From Tenacibaculum sp. AHE14PA (GTDB lineage: Bacteria; Bacteroidota; Bacteroidia; Flavobacteriales; Flavobacteriaceae): a stretch of DNA of 64,000 nt. A program made the translations under genes and the position numbers. The notes beneath the pieces were generated by a model. The model did no database searches, had not been told where the DNA came from, and was given only the letters and a program-made list of their open reading frames with translations. Positions within the stretch are counted from its first letter, which is position 1. Every line of letters starts with the position of its first letter. The DNA is taken from contig NZ_CP058983.1 in NCBI RefSeq assembly GCF_019278465.1, forward strand, positions 682,001 through 746,000, in the 5' to 3' direction. Positions 28,681 to 38,046 of the stretch are shown here, one piece after another.

Positions 28681-29886
28681 TTAAAGGTTTTTCAATGCTT
28701 CTTTGATAGGAATTTTTTGTCCATCTTTAAAAGCAACAACCCAAGCACCCTTAAACCCCATTTTTTTCACTGCACTTAAAGTCTTTTTCACATCTACAAA
28801 ACTAGAAGAGGTTCCGTAATAATACTTATAGTAATCACCTATAAACATCGACTCAACATTTTCTAATCCTCTAAAGTTAAAATTATTTTTATTTAACTTT
28901 CTTTTTGATGCTGCAATTTGCACTTTAAAAGCAATTCCTGATGGTTGTATTTTATTACTTGCAATATTGGTTGTGGTCTTTTTCGTTGATGTTTTTACTT
29001 TAACTACTTTTTTAGGCACACTAACTTCCTTTACAATCTTTTTTTCTATCGGATTTTTCTCCTCTGCTCTAGCTATTACGGTATTCTGAATCGTATTTAA
29101 CTTTAACCTGTCTACATATTTTTTAATAGCATCACCAATTGCTTTTGCCATTTTTATCTGTCCAGCTCTGGTATTTAAGAATTTACCTTCTTTTTTATTT
29201 GTTAAAAAACCTAACTCTATTAAAACACTAGGCATTACAGTTTCTCTTAACACTAAAAAATTAGCTTGCTTTACTTTTCTATTAACTCTTTTAATAGAAA
29301 CAAAATTGCTTTGAATAAAACTTGCAATACCTAAACTGTTATCTAAATTTTCTTCCTGAAGTACTGATAAACCAATAACTGATTCAGGTGAATTAGGATC
29401 ATAATCATAATTTTGTTTATAATTATCCTCTAATAAAATTACAGCGTTTTCTCGTTTAGATATTTCTAAATTTTCTTTATTACCACTTAATCCTAAAACA
29501 AATGTTCCTGCTCCGTTAGGTTCTGACTTATGAAAAGCATCACAATGAATAGAAACAAATAAATCTGCCTTTTTAGTGTTTGCGATTTTTGCCCTATTAT
29601 GTAACTCTACAAAAACATCTTTCTTTCTAGTATATAAAACTTCAACATCTCTAGCTGTTGATAATTCTTTACCTACATCTAAAGCGATTCTTAAAGCAAC
29701 CTTAGCTTCCTTATAACCATTACCTATATTACCAGGATCTTTTCCTCCGTGACCTGCATCTAAAACAATAGTATATTTTTTTTGTGCAGAAAGCGCTGTT
29801 GTAAACCCCAATAACATGCATATTGTGGTTAAAAATAAAAAATAATTTTTCAAGTGATTATATTTACGTAATTTTAAGAATTGCAT
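28681..29886 (-). CDS. N-acetylmuramoyl-L-alanine amidase
   Basis: The enzyme cuts the amide bond between muramic acid and the peptide stem. I choose the ATG at 29884-29886 (401 residues); an upstream TTG is possible. A signal peptide ends near ALSA-QK. The Amidase_3 zinc domain follows (VLDAGHGGKDPGN, the Glu in GYKEAKVALRIA, VSIHCDAFHK, and VLIELGFLTNKKEG). The C-terminal region (residues about 320-400, VQIAASKRKL) resembles a SPOR-like domain. It diverges from the LptD-like gene, as in other flavobacteria. Confidence 0.9.
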   Translation of the reverse strand: MQFLKLRKYNHLKNYFLFLTTICMLLGFTTALSAQKKYTIVLDAGHGGKDPGNIGNGYKEAKVALRIALDVGKELSTARDVEVLYTRKKDVFVELHNRAKIANTKKADLFVSIHCDAFHKSEPNGAGTFVLGLSGNKENLEISKRENAVILLEDNYKQNYDYDPNSPESVIGLSVLQEENLDNSLGIASFIQSNFVSIKRVNRKVKQANFLVLRETVMPSVLIELGFLTNKKEGKFLNTRAGQIKMAKAIGDAIKKYVDRLKLNTIQNTVIARAEEKNPIEKKIVKEVSVPKKVVKVKTSTKKTTTNIASNKIQPSGIAFKVQIAASKRKLNKNNFNFRGLENVESMFIGDYYKYYYGTSSSFVDVKKTLSAVKKMGFKGAWVVAFKDGQKIPIKEALKNL

Positions 29887-29900
29887 CAATAAAATTTAAC

Positions 29901-29908
29901 TATTTTTG
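29901..29908 (+). promoter_or_regulatory. -7 element of lptD-like gene
   Basis: TATTTTTG (29901-29908) fits TAnnTTTG, with TTG at 29881-29883, giving a 17-base spacer. It would start a transcript about 65 bases upstream of the TTG start codon. Confidence 0.5.
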
Positions 29909-29979
29909 GATTTTATATTTAGGCATTCAAATAGTACGCCAAAGTTTTTAAATATAACACAAAAATAGTATTTATAACA

Positions 29980-32682
29980 TTGCGAACAAATCTAACTTAC
30001 ATACTTTTAATTTCCTACCTTTTTTGTTTTCAATTAAGTGTAGCTCAAGATTTTGATAAAAAAGGAATTCCTTCTCAAAAATCTAAAAAAAAGCCAATTT
30101 TAAATATATCAAAAGATAGTTTGATTGATTTAAAAAAAGGCGATTTATTAAACCTAAAAAATGATTCGATTGTAAACGATTCTATTAAGCCTAAAGAAGT
30201 TATTGATGGAATCATTACACACAATGCAGAAGATTACACAATACAAAACGCAAAAAACAAAACTGTAACCTTATATAACAAAGCACAGGTAATTTATACT
30301 GATATTGATTTAAAGGCAGGTATAATTGTTTTAGACTATAAGAACAATACTGTTTATGCTAAAGGAATAAAAGACAGTTTAGGTTATCATCAACGTCCCG
30401 TTTTTAAACAAGGTAATCAAGAATCTGAGCAAGACTCCATTTTATTCAACTTTAAAACAAAAAAAGCACTAGTTTACGGTGTAAAAACGGTGCAAGGTGA
30501 AATTATAACCTATGCTCAAAAAACAAAACGTGTAAATGACTCTACTATTTACATGCGAAGACTTCGTTTTACAACCTCTAAAAAGAAAAATCCAGATTAT
30601 TACATTCAAACAAGTAAAGCAAAACTAGTTCCTGGTAAAAAAATAATTGTAGGTGGTAGTAATTTAGTTTTAGCTGATGTTCCTACACCTGTATATTTAC
30701 CTTTCGCTTATTTTCCTATGACCAATGAAAGAACCTCTGGTTTTATTATTCCTTCATATGGTGATAGTAACAGTCAAGGTTTCTTTTTACAAAACGGTGG
30801 ATACTACTTTGCTTTAAGTGATTATTTTGATTTAACTGTTTTAGGAGATCTTTACACCAACGGAAGTTGGGGATTAAGGGCTGATTCTAATTATTATGTT
30901 CGTTATAAATTTAGTGGTAATTTTAGTATTCGTTATGAAAATATAATTCAGGGAATTAGAGGGTTAAGTAATTATAGTAAATCGTCTAACTTTAATCTTC
31001 GTTGGAGCCATAGTCAAGATACTAAATCGAGTCCAAACTCTCGTTTTTCTGCTTCTGTCAACTTAGGTAGTAGTACTTATTATAGGCAATCATTAAATGA
31101 ATTTAACAATTCTCAGTTTTTAACAAACACCTTAAGTTCATCTATTTCATATTACAAAAAATTTGTTGGCACTCCTTTTAATATAAATGTAACAGCAACA
31201 CATTCACAAAACACCAATACCGAACAAATAACAATGACGCTTCCATCTTTGCAGTTAAATATGGATCGTATTTACCCCTTTGCAGGTAAAAACGGAGTTA
31301 AAACCAATCCTATTCAGAAAATGGGTTTGAACTACAGTATGCAAGGTCAGTATCAAATAAATACTACTGATGATGAGTTTTTTACTGATAAAATGTTTAG
31401 AACAGCAAAAAAAGGAATTCAACATCGTTTAAGTACCAACACAAACTTAAAGGCTTTTAAATATTTTACATTATCACCAAGTGTTAGCTATAAGGATGTT
31501 TGGTATTTTGATAAAATCAATAAAAAATATGATCCTACACTTACTAATTCAAGTGGTAATTTAGGTACAGTTGTAAACGATACTATTAGTGGTTTTAACC
31601 GTTTTAACGAATACAATTTAGGAGTTTCTTTATCAACAAACATCTATGGAACATTTAACTTTAAAAAAGGAAGATTAAAAGCCATAAGACATACAATTAG
31701 ACCTTCTATTTCTTATGGATACAGACCAGATTTTGCTGAAAATTACGACTTACAAGTTCAACAAAGTTCAGACCCCACTGATTTACTAACCTATTCTCCT
31801 TTTGAAGGAGGAATATATGGCAGGCCAGGAAGTGGTGTTTCAAACTCTATTGGTATTTCTGTTAATAATGTTTTAGAAGCTAAAGTTGCTCCGAAAGATC
31901 CCGATAGTGATGAGGAAGATACAAAAGTCACCATTCTTAATAATTTAAATTTTAGTACTAGCTACAATATAGCTGCTGATAGCTTACGCTGGAGTCCTGT
32001 TACTGCAAATGCAGGAACGCGGCTTTTTAAAGACAAATTAGCTTTAAATGCCAATGCAAGATTTGATCCTTATCAGGTAAATAATGAAGGACAAAGAATA
32101 AATAAGTTTAATGCTAATATTTTAAGACTTACTAACTTTGGTATTACCGCTAACTACTCTTTATCTAGCAAAGATTTTGAGAAGAAAAAAGAAGGCGATA
32201 AAGAGGAGTCTAAAAACTCAGGAAATGGTGCACAAGACACTCCTGATTTGTTTGGAGAAAACATGTCGCCTACAAATGGCTTCCCCAACAACCCTGATAA
32301 CAAACAGAATAAAAGCGAAACAAAAGAAACAAAACTATATGGTGCTAAAATACCATGGACACTAAATTTAGCTTACGCCTTAAACTACTCAGATAACGGA
32401 CTTACAAGTAGTGTTGGTAGTAATTCTTTAATGTTTAGCGGAAACGTAGAGTTAACGCCTAAATGGAACGTTGGTTTTTCATCTGGTTATGATGTTAAAG
32501 AGAACGCTTTTACTTACACAAGACTTTCTTTTTCTAGGGATTTAGATAGTTGGCGATTGAATTTTAATTGGACCCCTTTCGGAATAAACTCTTCTTATAA
32601 CTTCTTTATCGGAGTAAAATCATCTGTTTTAAGTGATTTAAAATGGGACAAAAACAAGCCGCCAGATAGAGCTTTATTCTAA
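29980..32682 (+). CDS. Putative LPS-assembly outer membrane protein (LptD-like)
   Basis: The 900-residue product begins with a signal peptide (ILLISYLFCFQLSVAQ). An N-terminal part (about 70-230) has OstA/LptA-like repeats (NAEDYTIQNAKNKTVTLYNKAQVIY), then a large beta-barrel of alternating strands. This is the Bacteroidota LptD-type layout, inserting lipopolysaccharide in the outer membrane. The start codon seems to be TTG (29980), since the signal peptide begins there and no nearby ATG fits. The aromatic C-terminal strand region (NFNWTPFGINSSYNFFIGVKS) fits a barrel end. Confidence 0.82.
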   Translation: MRTNLTYILLISYLFCFQLSVAQDFDKKGIPSQKSKKKPILNISKDSLIDLKKGDLLNLKNDSIVNDSIKPKEVIDGIITHNAEDYTIQNAKNKTVTLYNKAQVIYTDIDLKAGIIVLDYKNNTVYAKGIKDSLGYHQRPVFKQGNQESEQDSILFNFKTKKALVYGVKTVQGEIITYAQKTKRVNDSTIYMRRLRFTTSKKKNPDYYIQTSKAKLVPGKKIIVGGSNLVLADVPTPVYLPFAYFPMTNERTSGFIIPSYGDSNSQGFFLQNGGYYFALSDYFDLTVLGDLYTNGSWGLRADSNYYVRYKFSGNFSIRYENIIQGIRGLSNYSKSSNFNLRWSHSQDTKSSPNSRFSASVNLGSSTYYRQSLNEFNNSQFLTNTLSSSISYYKKFVGTPFNINVTATHSQNTNTEQITMTLPSLQLNMDRIYPFAGKNGVKTNPIQKMGLNYSMQGQYQINTTDDEFFTDKMFRTAKKGIQHRLSTNTNLKAFKYFTLSPSVSYKDVWYFDKINKKYDPTLTNSSGNLGTVVNDTISGFNRFNEYNLGVSLSTNIYGTFNFKKGRLKAIRHTIRPSISYGYRPDFAENYDLQVQQSSDPTDLLTYSPFEGGIYGRPGSGVSNSIGISVNNVLEAKVAPKDPDSDEEDTKVTILNNLNFSTSYNIAADSLRWSPVTANAGTRLFKDKLALNANARFDPYQVNNEGQRINKFNANILRLTNFGITANYSLSSKDFEKKKEGDKEESKNSGNGAQDTPDLFGENMSPTNGFPNNPDNKQNKSETKETKLYGAKIPWTLNLAYALNYSDNGLTSSVGSNSLMFSGNVELTPKWNVGFSSGYDVKENAFTYTRLSFSRDLDSWRLNFNWTPFGINSSYNFFIGVKSSVLSDLKWDKNKPPDRALF

Positions 32683-32723
32683 AAAAGAATACTTAATCAA
32701 TTTTAAATTTATCTATAAATAAG

Positions 32724-33104
32724 ATGAAAAAAATTATAACAACAAGTAAAGCTCCTGCTCCTATTGGACCATATAACCAAGCTGTTTTAAGCGGAAACAC
32801 ATTATATACTTCTGGTCAGATTGCTTTAGATCCTAAAACAGGTGAATTAGTTATGGATTCTATTGAATCTGAAACAAAACAAGTTATGGAAAACATGAAA
32901 GAAGTTTTAGCTGCTGCTGAAATGACTTTTGAAAACGTAGTAAAATCGTCTATTTTTATTTCTGATATGCATAACTTTTCTAAAATAAACAGCGTGTATG
33001 CTAACTATTTTAATGAAGCTACTGCACCTGCTAGAGAAACTGTTGAAGTTGCAAATTTACCTAAGTTTGTAAATGTAGAGATTAGTATGATTGCTGTTAA
33101 ATAG
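32724..33104 (+). CDS. RidA family enamine/imine deaminase
   Basis: RidA proteins hydrolyse reactive enamine/imine intermediates from pyridoxal enzymes. The 126-residue product contains the family motifs APAPIGPYNQAV, SGQIALDPKTGEL and the C-terminal APARETVEVANLPKFVNVEISMIA, including the key Arg in PARETV. The size is usual. It is probably a single-gene unit or co-transcribed with the LptD-like gene 41 bases upstream. Confidence 0.94.
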   Translation: MKKIITTSKAPAPIGPYNQAVLSGNTLYTSGQIALDPKTGELVMDSIESETKQVMENMKEVLAAAEMTFENVVKSSIFISDMHNFSKINSVYANYFNEATAPARETVEVANLPKFVNVEISMIAVK

Positions 33105-33144
33105 AAGTTTTAACAGCTAGTTTATTTTAAAGTTCCACGAAATT

Positions 33145-33633
33145 TTAAGCGGTAATAATCACTCCATATTTAAGTTCTTTTTCAGTAGGTTTTTCAAACC
33201 AAGTTTCCATAAAATCGAAATCTTCTTTACTTACTTCAAACTGGAACGTATCTCCTTTTTTACTATTTCTTTTTAAAACTCTTTTAAATCGTGTTTCTTT
33301 TGAAATATCTAAAAAGTGGATTTTAATTTCATAACCATTAGCTTCTGCAAATTGTCTGAATTTTTCTCTATGCTCAAACTTCGACAATCCTAAATCTAGA
33401 ATACTGTCTGTTTTTGAACTCTCTAACTGCTCTACTAATTCTAGTATTACTTTTTCTGCTCTATTTATTTTTTCTAAAAACCACTCTAAACCATCTGTTG
33501 CTTTTTTATCAGCAAGAAAAAGCGTTTTATTCCATTTATCAATCGAAAAAACAACACCTTTTGTTTCTTTTTTTAGTTCAGCCGAGTATGTTGTTTTTCC
33601 CGAACCAGTATTCCCTACTATTAAATGTATCAT
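33145..33633 (-). CDS. P-loop AAA/kinase-like ATPase
   Basis: The 162-residue product opens with a Walker A motif (GNTGSGKTTYS, residues 7-17) on a MIHLIVG strand, as in zeta-toxin or chloramphenicol-phosphotransferase-like small kinases. Other features are DSILDLGLSKFEHREKFRQFAE and a late Arg-rich lid (RFKRVLKRNSKKGD). The substrate is unknown. No partner antitoxin gene is seen nearby, so a toxin role is not supported. Confidence 0.8.
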   Translation of the reverse strand: MIHLIVGNTGSGKTTYSAELKKETKGVVFSIDKWNKTLFLADKKATDGLEWFLEKINRAEKVILELVEQLESSKTDSILDLGLSKFEHREKFRQFAEANGYEIKIHFLDISKETRFKRVLKRNSKKGDTFQFEVSKEDFDFMETWFEKPTEKELKYGVIITA

Positions 33634-33713
33634 TTGGGTTTTCTTAAAGTTTTAATTCTTATTGATTATTCTAATTTCAAAATAGATTATTTAAATAAGA
33701 ATACTTTTTTTAT

Positions 33714-34076
33714 TTACAATGCCTTCATTAACAGTTCTGCGGTTGCAGGATTTGTTGCTAACGGAACATCATGTACATCACACAAACGCAATAACATAGT
33801 AATGTCTGGCTCGTGTGGATGTTTTTCATTAGGATCTCTAAAAAACAACACCATATTACATTTACCCTCAGCAACCCTTGCTGCTATTTGAGCATCACCA
33901 CCAAAAGGACCAGATAAGAACTTCGTTACTTTAAAACCTGCCTTTTCAGCTTTAGAACCCGTGGTTCCTGTTGATACTAATGATATGTTTTTTTGAAGTA
34001 AAATAGTTTTATGTTCATTTAAAAACTGAACCATTTCTGCTTTCATTCCGTCATGTGCTATAATTGCTATTTCCAT
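33714..34076 (-). CDS. mgsA: Methylglyoxal synthase
   Basis: MgsA converts dihydroxyacetone phosphate to methylglyoxal and phosphate. The 120-residue product shows the family motifs IAIIAHDGMKAEMV, STGTTGSKAEK, SGPFGGDAQIAARVAEG and FFRDPNEKHPHEPDI, including the catalytic Asp in GGDAQ and the phosphate-binding Thr/Gly loop. It lies downstream of gap after a terminator. The close placement with glycolytic genes suggests a linked overflow function. Confidence 0.93.
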   Translation of the reverse strand: MEIAIIAHDGMKAEMVQFLNEHKTILLQKNISLVSTGTTGSKAEKAGFKVTKFLSGPFGGDAQIAARVAEGKCNMVLFFRDPNEKHPHEPDITMLLRLCDVHDVPLATNPATAELLMKAL

Positions 34077-34095
34077 CGTTTTAAAATTAACTAAA

Positions 34096-34118
34096 AATTC
34101 CCGCTATAAGCGGGAATT
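34096..34118 (-). terminator. gap terminator
   Basis: AATTCCCGCT (34096-34105) / AGCGGGAATT (34109-34118) lies 23 bases after the gap stop codon on the minus strand. The following T-rich stretch is weak, so it may partly read through into mgsA. Confidence 0.75.
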
Positions 34119-34140
34119 GATATTTTTTATATTCTTTTTA

Positions 34141-35133
34141 TTATAAAGAGGCTGAATACTCTAATAAATCAACAATCTTCGTTGCATAACCATACTCGTT
34201 ATCATACCAAGAAATAATTTTAAAAAAGTTTTCATTTAGCTCTAAACTTGCGTCAGCATCAACAACAGAAGTTCTTGTTTCTGATACAAAATCTTGAGAA
34301 ACAACTTCGTCTTCAGTATATCCTATTATGCCTTTAAATTCGTTTTCTGAAGCAGCTTTAAAAGTTGCCATAATTTCTTTTAATGACGTTGCTTTTTCAG
34401 TTTTAAAAGTTAAATCAACTAATGAAACATCTGCTACAGGAACTCTTACTGCCATTCCTGTTAATTTACCATTCATAGACGGAATTACTTTTGTTACTGC
34501 TTCTGCAGCTCCGGTAGAAGTAGGTATAATATTGTTTATTACAGAACGACCTCTTCTCCATTTTTTATTTGGTCCATCAACAGTATTCTGAGTAGATGTT
34601 GCTGCATGAACAGTTGTCATTAATCCTTCCGTCAACCCATAAGCATCATTAATAACTTTTACTAATGGCGCCAAACAGTTTGTTGTACAAGATGCATTAG
34701 AAACAATAAGTTCGTCTGCTTTCATCTCAGCATGATTTACTCCCATCACATACATTTTAGCATCTTTTGATGGAGCTGAAATAATTACTTTTTTAGCACC
34801 TCCTTTTATATGCAACGCTGCTTTATCTTGATCTGTAAAAAAACCTGTTGATTCAATAATATACTCAGCTCCTACTTCGTTCCATTTTAAATTTTCTGGA
34901 TTTCTTTCAGCTGATACTCTAATAATTTGTTCGTTTACAACTAGGTTACCGTCTTTTACCGTTACTTCACCATCAAAACGACCATGAACCGAATCATACT
35001 TTAACAAATAGGCTAAATACTCTACATCTAACAAATCATTAATGGCAACTACTTGCACATTGTTTCTTTTCATGGCAGAACGGAAAGCTAATCTACCTAT
35101 TCTTCCAAATCCGTTAATTCCTACTTTTATCAT
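34141..35133 (-). CDS. gap: Glyceraldehyde-3-phosphate dehydrogenase
   Basis: The 330-residue product has the NAD motif [13 protein letters not shown], catalytic Cys149 in [11 protein letters not shown] and the His motif of the family ([10 protein letters not shown]). I use the ATG at 35131-35133; the preceding GTG gives one extra residue. The enzyme oxidises and phosphorylates glyceraldehyde-3-phosphate. It is directly downstream of pfkA on the same strand (30 bases apart), so pfkA-gap form a glycolytic operon. Confidence 0.95.
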   Translation of the reverse strand: MIKVGINGFGRIGRLAFRSAMKRNNVQVVAINDLLDVEYLAYLLKYDSVHGRFDGEVTVKDGNLVVNEQIIRVSAERNPENLKWNEVGAEYIIESTGFFTDQDKAALHIKGGAKKVIISAPSKDAKMYVMGVNHAEMKADELIVSNASCTTNCLAPLVKVINDAYGLTEGLMTTVHAATSTQNTVDGPNKKWRRGRSVINNIIPTSTGAAEAVTKVIPSMNGKLTGMAVRVPVADVSLVDLTFKTEKATSLKEIMATFKAASENEFKGIIGYTEDEVVSQDFVSETRTSVVDADASLELNENFFKIISWYDNEYGYATKIVDLLEYSASL

Positions 35134-35163
35134 CACTTTACTATTTAATATTCTTATTAAAAA

Positions 35164-36147
35164 TTATGTTGTCATAATATCAGAGACTCTTAGCAACTCC
35201 ATATCTATGTCATTATGACCTTTTATTGCTTTTTCTAAATTGGTAGCAACCACCATATTATTTTGTAAACCAACCATTAAGTTCGTTTGTCCGTCTAGCA
35301 ATAACTCAACTGCTTTTACACCTAATCTACTTGCTAAAACTCTATCGAAACACGTTGGCGATCCGCCTCTTTGCATGTGTCCTAAAACGGAAACCCTCAC
35401 TTCATATTCTGGCAAGTTTTTTTCTACATAATCCGCTAATTCAAAAACATTTCTACCTGTTTTATCTCCTTCAGAAACCACAACAATACTTGATGACTTC
35501 CCTGTTCGTCTACTTTTCTTTAAAGACTCTAGCATTCTTTCTAGCCCTAAATCTTCTTCTGGAATTAGAATTTCTTCTGCTCCTGCTCCGACTCCGGCAT
35601 TTAAAGCTATAAAACCTGCATCTCTTCCCATCACTTCCACAAAGAAAAGTCTGTTATGTGACGATGCCGTATCTCTAATCTTATCTATTGCCTCAACTGC
35701 AGTGTTTAATGCAGTATCGTAGCCTATGGTATGCGTTGTCCCATAGATATCATTGTCTATCGTACCAGGAATTCCTATTACCGGAAAGTTAAATTCTTTA
35801 TTAAAAACCACTCCTCCTGTAAAAGAACCATCACCACCAATAACCACTAGTGCATCTACCTTGTTTTCTTTTAAACTTTCGTAAGCTTTTTTTCGCCCTT
35901 CTTTTGTTATAAACTCTTTAGAACGTGCTGTTTTAAGTATAGTACCTCCTTTGTTAATGATATTATTTACACTTCTAGCTGTAAACGGTACCAAATCTCC
36001 TTCTATTAAACCTTGGTAACCTCTATAGATTCCCATACACTCAGTACGATAATATGCACAAGTCCTTACAACCGATCTGATTGCGGCGTTCATTCCTGGA
36101 GCATCTCCTCCGGAAGTCATCACTGCTATTTTTTTTATTTTTCCCAT
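35164..36147 (-). CDS. pfkA: ATP-dependent 6-phosphofructokinase
   Basis: The 327-residue product has the PfkA motifs TSGGDAPGMNAAIRSVVR, VVIGGDGSFTGG, PGTIDNDIYGTTHTIGYDTA, EVMGRDAGFIAL and GHMQRGGSPTCFDRV. Gly and Asp in GGDGS suggest ATP rather than pyrophosphate use. Its promoter (-7 TAAATTTG at 36159-36166) puts the transcript start within about five bases of the start codon. It is the first gene of the pfkA-gap operon. Confidence 0.95.
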   Translation of the reverse strand: MGKIKKIAVMTSGGDAPGMNAAIRSVVRTCAYYRTECMGIYRGYQGLIEGDLVPFTARSVNNIINKGGTILKTARSKEFITKEGRKKAYESLKENKVDALVVIGGDGSFTGGVVFNKEFNFPVIGIPGTIDNDIYGTTHTIGYDTALNTAVEAIDKIRDTASSHNRLFFVEVMGRDAGFIALNAGVGAGAEEILIPEEDLGLERMLESLKKSRRTGKSSSIVVVSEGDKTGRNVFELADYVEKNLPEYEVRVSVLGHMQRGGSPTCFDRVLASRLGVKAVELLLDGQTNLMVGLQNNMVVATNLEKAIKGHNDIDMELLRVSDIMTT

Positions 36148-36158
36148 AAGACGAACAT

Positions 36159-36166
36159 CAAATTTA
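36159..36166 (-). promoter_or_regulatory. -7 element of pfkA-gap
   Basis: TAAATTTG on the minus strand lies 11 bases before the pfkA ATG, implying a nearly leaderless transcript. Confidence 0.5.
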
Positions 36167-36276
36167 ATGCTTTTAAGTCATTTTATATATAAATATACAA
36201 AATCATTTTTCATTTCAATTGAAATTTAACGTATCATAATATTTAACTACATTTAGCTTTTTTAAATAAAAACTAC

Positions 36277-38004
36277 ATGACATTAACCGCGCTGGATTAT
36301 TCTATTATCATCGGATTTTTTATCCTCTCATTACTTATAGGTCTTTGGGCTTCTAAATCTGCAGGAAAAAGCAGTACTGAATTCTTTTTATCGGGTAGAA
36401 ATATGCCTTGGTGGTTGTTAGGTGTTTCGATGGTTGCTACCACATTTGCAGCCGACACTCCTGGATTGGTAACCGAATTGGTGCGTAAAAATGGTGTTTC
36501 AGGAAACTGGGTTTGGTGGGCAATGTTACTTACCGGTATGCTTACTGTTTTCTTTTACGCAAAACTATGGCGAAAATCTGGAATTAGTACTGATTTAGAA
36601 TTTTACGAATTACGCTATTCTGGTAAAATAGCAGGATTTTTAAGAGGATTTAGAGCTATTTATTTAGGTGTAATTTTTAATATTATCACCATGGCTGGAG
36701 TTTGTTTGGCCGGCGCAAAAATTGCCAATATCTTATTAGGTATTTCACAAGGTGAAATGCTATTATACTCGTCTATTATTGTTGTTATTTATTCATCTCT
36801 AGGAGGATTAAAAGGAGTTTTACTTACCGATTTTGTTCAGTTTATAATCGCGATGATCGGTTCGGTCTGGGCCACTATTTACATCATCAACTTACCTGAA
36901 ATAAACGGCTTATCTAATTTATTAAGTCACCCTAACGTGCATGACAAACTAGCGATGCTTCCTGATTTTTCGAATACAGAATCTTTAATCACTTTATTTA
37001 TAATTCCCTTTGCCGTGCAATGGTGGAGTACTTGGTATCCTGGCGCAGAACCTGGTGGTGGTGGCTATATAGCGCAACGAATGTTGGCTGCTAAAGATGA
37101 AAAAAATGCCACTTGGGCAACTTTGTTTTTCAATTTTGCGCATTATGCATTACGCCCTTGGCCTTGGATTATTGTTGGATTGGCTTCTTTGGTGATTTTT
37201 CCGAGTTTAGAAAGTATGAATCAAGCATTTCCTAGCTTATCTCCTGAAATGCAAGGACATGATGTTGGCTATGCTGCTATGATGACTTATTTACCTGCTG
37301 GATTATTAGGAATTGTACTAACCTCGTTAATTGCTGCTTTTATGAGTACCATTTCAACTCAATTAAACTGGGGAAGCTCGTATTTGGTAAACGATTTTTA
37401 TAGTCGTTTTATCAACAAAAATGCTTCTGAAAAACAAAAAGTAGTCGTTGGTAGAGTATCAACTGTCTTATTAATGCTATTTGCAGCGCTATTTTCTTTT
37501 TACCTACAATCTGCTAAAGACGTTTTTGATTTATTATTACAAATCGGAGCCGGAACTGGATTGCTATTTATTTTACGTTGGTTTTGGAGCAGAATAAATC
37601 CGTATAGTGAAATTGCTGCGATGGCTATTTCTTTTGTTATTGCAGTATTCTTTTTTATCAACGGAAAAATGGAAACCCCTTTTATCGAAATTGCTAGTTA
37701 TTGGCAATTGATAATTGGGGTAGTAATTACAACTATCGGATGGATTTTAGTCACTCTTGTAACACAACCTAGTGATGCGGAAACCATTCATAAATTTGAA
37801 ACCTTAATTTTTGACGGAGAAGATAAATTCAAAAATGTAGGTATAAAAATAGTAGGATTTATAACAGGCACAATTGGTGTATATAGTTTCTTATTTGCTA
37901 CTGGTAATTGGATTTATGGCAACACTCTATTAGCCGCTGGTTTATCTGCACTCACCCTAGTATGTGTGTGTATTTTAACAAAAATTTGGAAACGTATTTC
38001 TTAG
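36277..38004 (+). CDS. Sodium:solute symporter family transporter
   Basis: The 575-residue product is a polytopic membrane protein of the SSS family, with roughly 13-15 helices. Visible parts are FFLSGRNMPWWLLGVSMVATTFAADTPG (TM2 and sodium region) and IAAFMSTISTQLNWGSSYLVNDFY. The charge and Gly patterns resemble sugar or cation symporters, but the substrate cannot be named. It diverges from pfkA, so a sugar is possible but unproven. Confidence 0.87.
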   Translation: MTLTALDYSIIIGFFILSLLIGLWASKSAGKSSTEFFLSGRNMPWWLLGVSMVATTFAADTPGLVTELVRKNGVSGNWVWWAMLLTGMLTVFFYAKLWRKSGISTDLEFYELRYSGKIAGFLRGFRAIYLGVIFNIITMAGVCLAGAKIANILLGISQGEMLLYSSIIVVIYSSLGGLKGVLLTDFVQFIIAMIGSVWATIYIINLPEINGLSNLLSHPNVHDKLAMLPDFSNTESLITLFIIPFAVQWWSTWYPGAEPGGGGYIAQRMLAAKDEKNATWATLFFNFAHYALRPWPWIIVGLASLVIFPSLESMNQAFPSLSPEMQGHDVGYAAMMTYLPAGLLGIVLTSLIAAFMSTISTQLNWGSSYLVNDFYSRFINKNASEKQKVVVGRVSTVLLMLFAALFSFYLQSAKDVFDLLLQIGAGTGLLFILRWFWSRINPYSEIAAMAISFVIAVFFFINGKMETPFIEIASYWQLIIGVVITTIGWILVTLVTQPSDAETIHKFETLIFDGEDKFKNVGIKIVGFITGTIGVYSFLFATGNWIYGNTLLAAGLSALTLVCVCILTKIWKRIS

Positions 38005-38009
38005 AAATT

Positions 38010-38045
38010 AAAAACCCTTAAAATAAATATATTTTAAGGGTTTTT
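38010..38045. terminator. Bidirectional terminator
   Basis: The 16-bp perfect stem AAAAACCCTTAAAATA (38010-38025) / TATTTTAAGGGTTTTT (38030-38045) with loop AATA ends the symporter gene and the convergent TPR gene. Confidence 0.9.
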
Positions 38046-38046
38046 A

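Noticed and set aside
32138..32365. 75-residue frame overlapping the LptD-like gene
   Set aside because: It is in another frame inside a clear coding sequence and has no own signals.
33145..33633. Zeta-type toxin
   Set aside because: The P-loop fits small kinases generally, and no antitoxin partner is adjacent.
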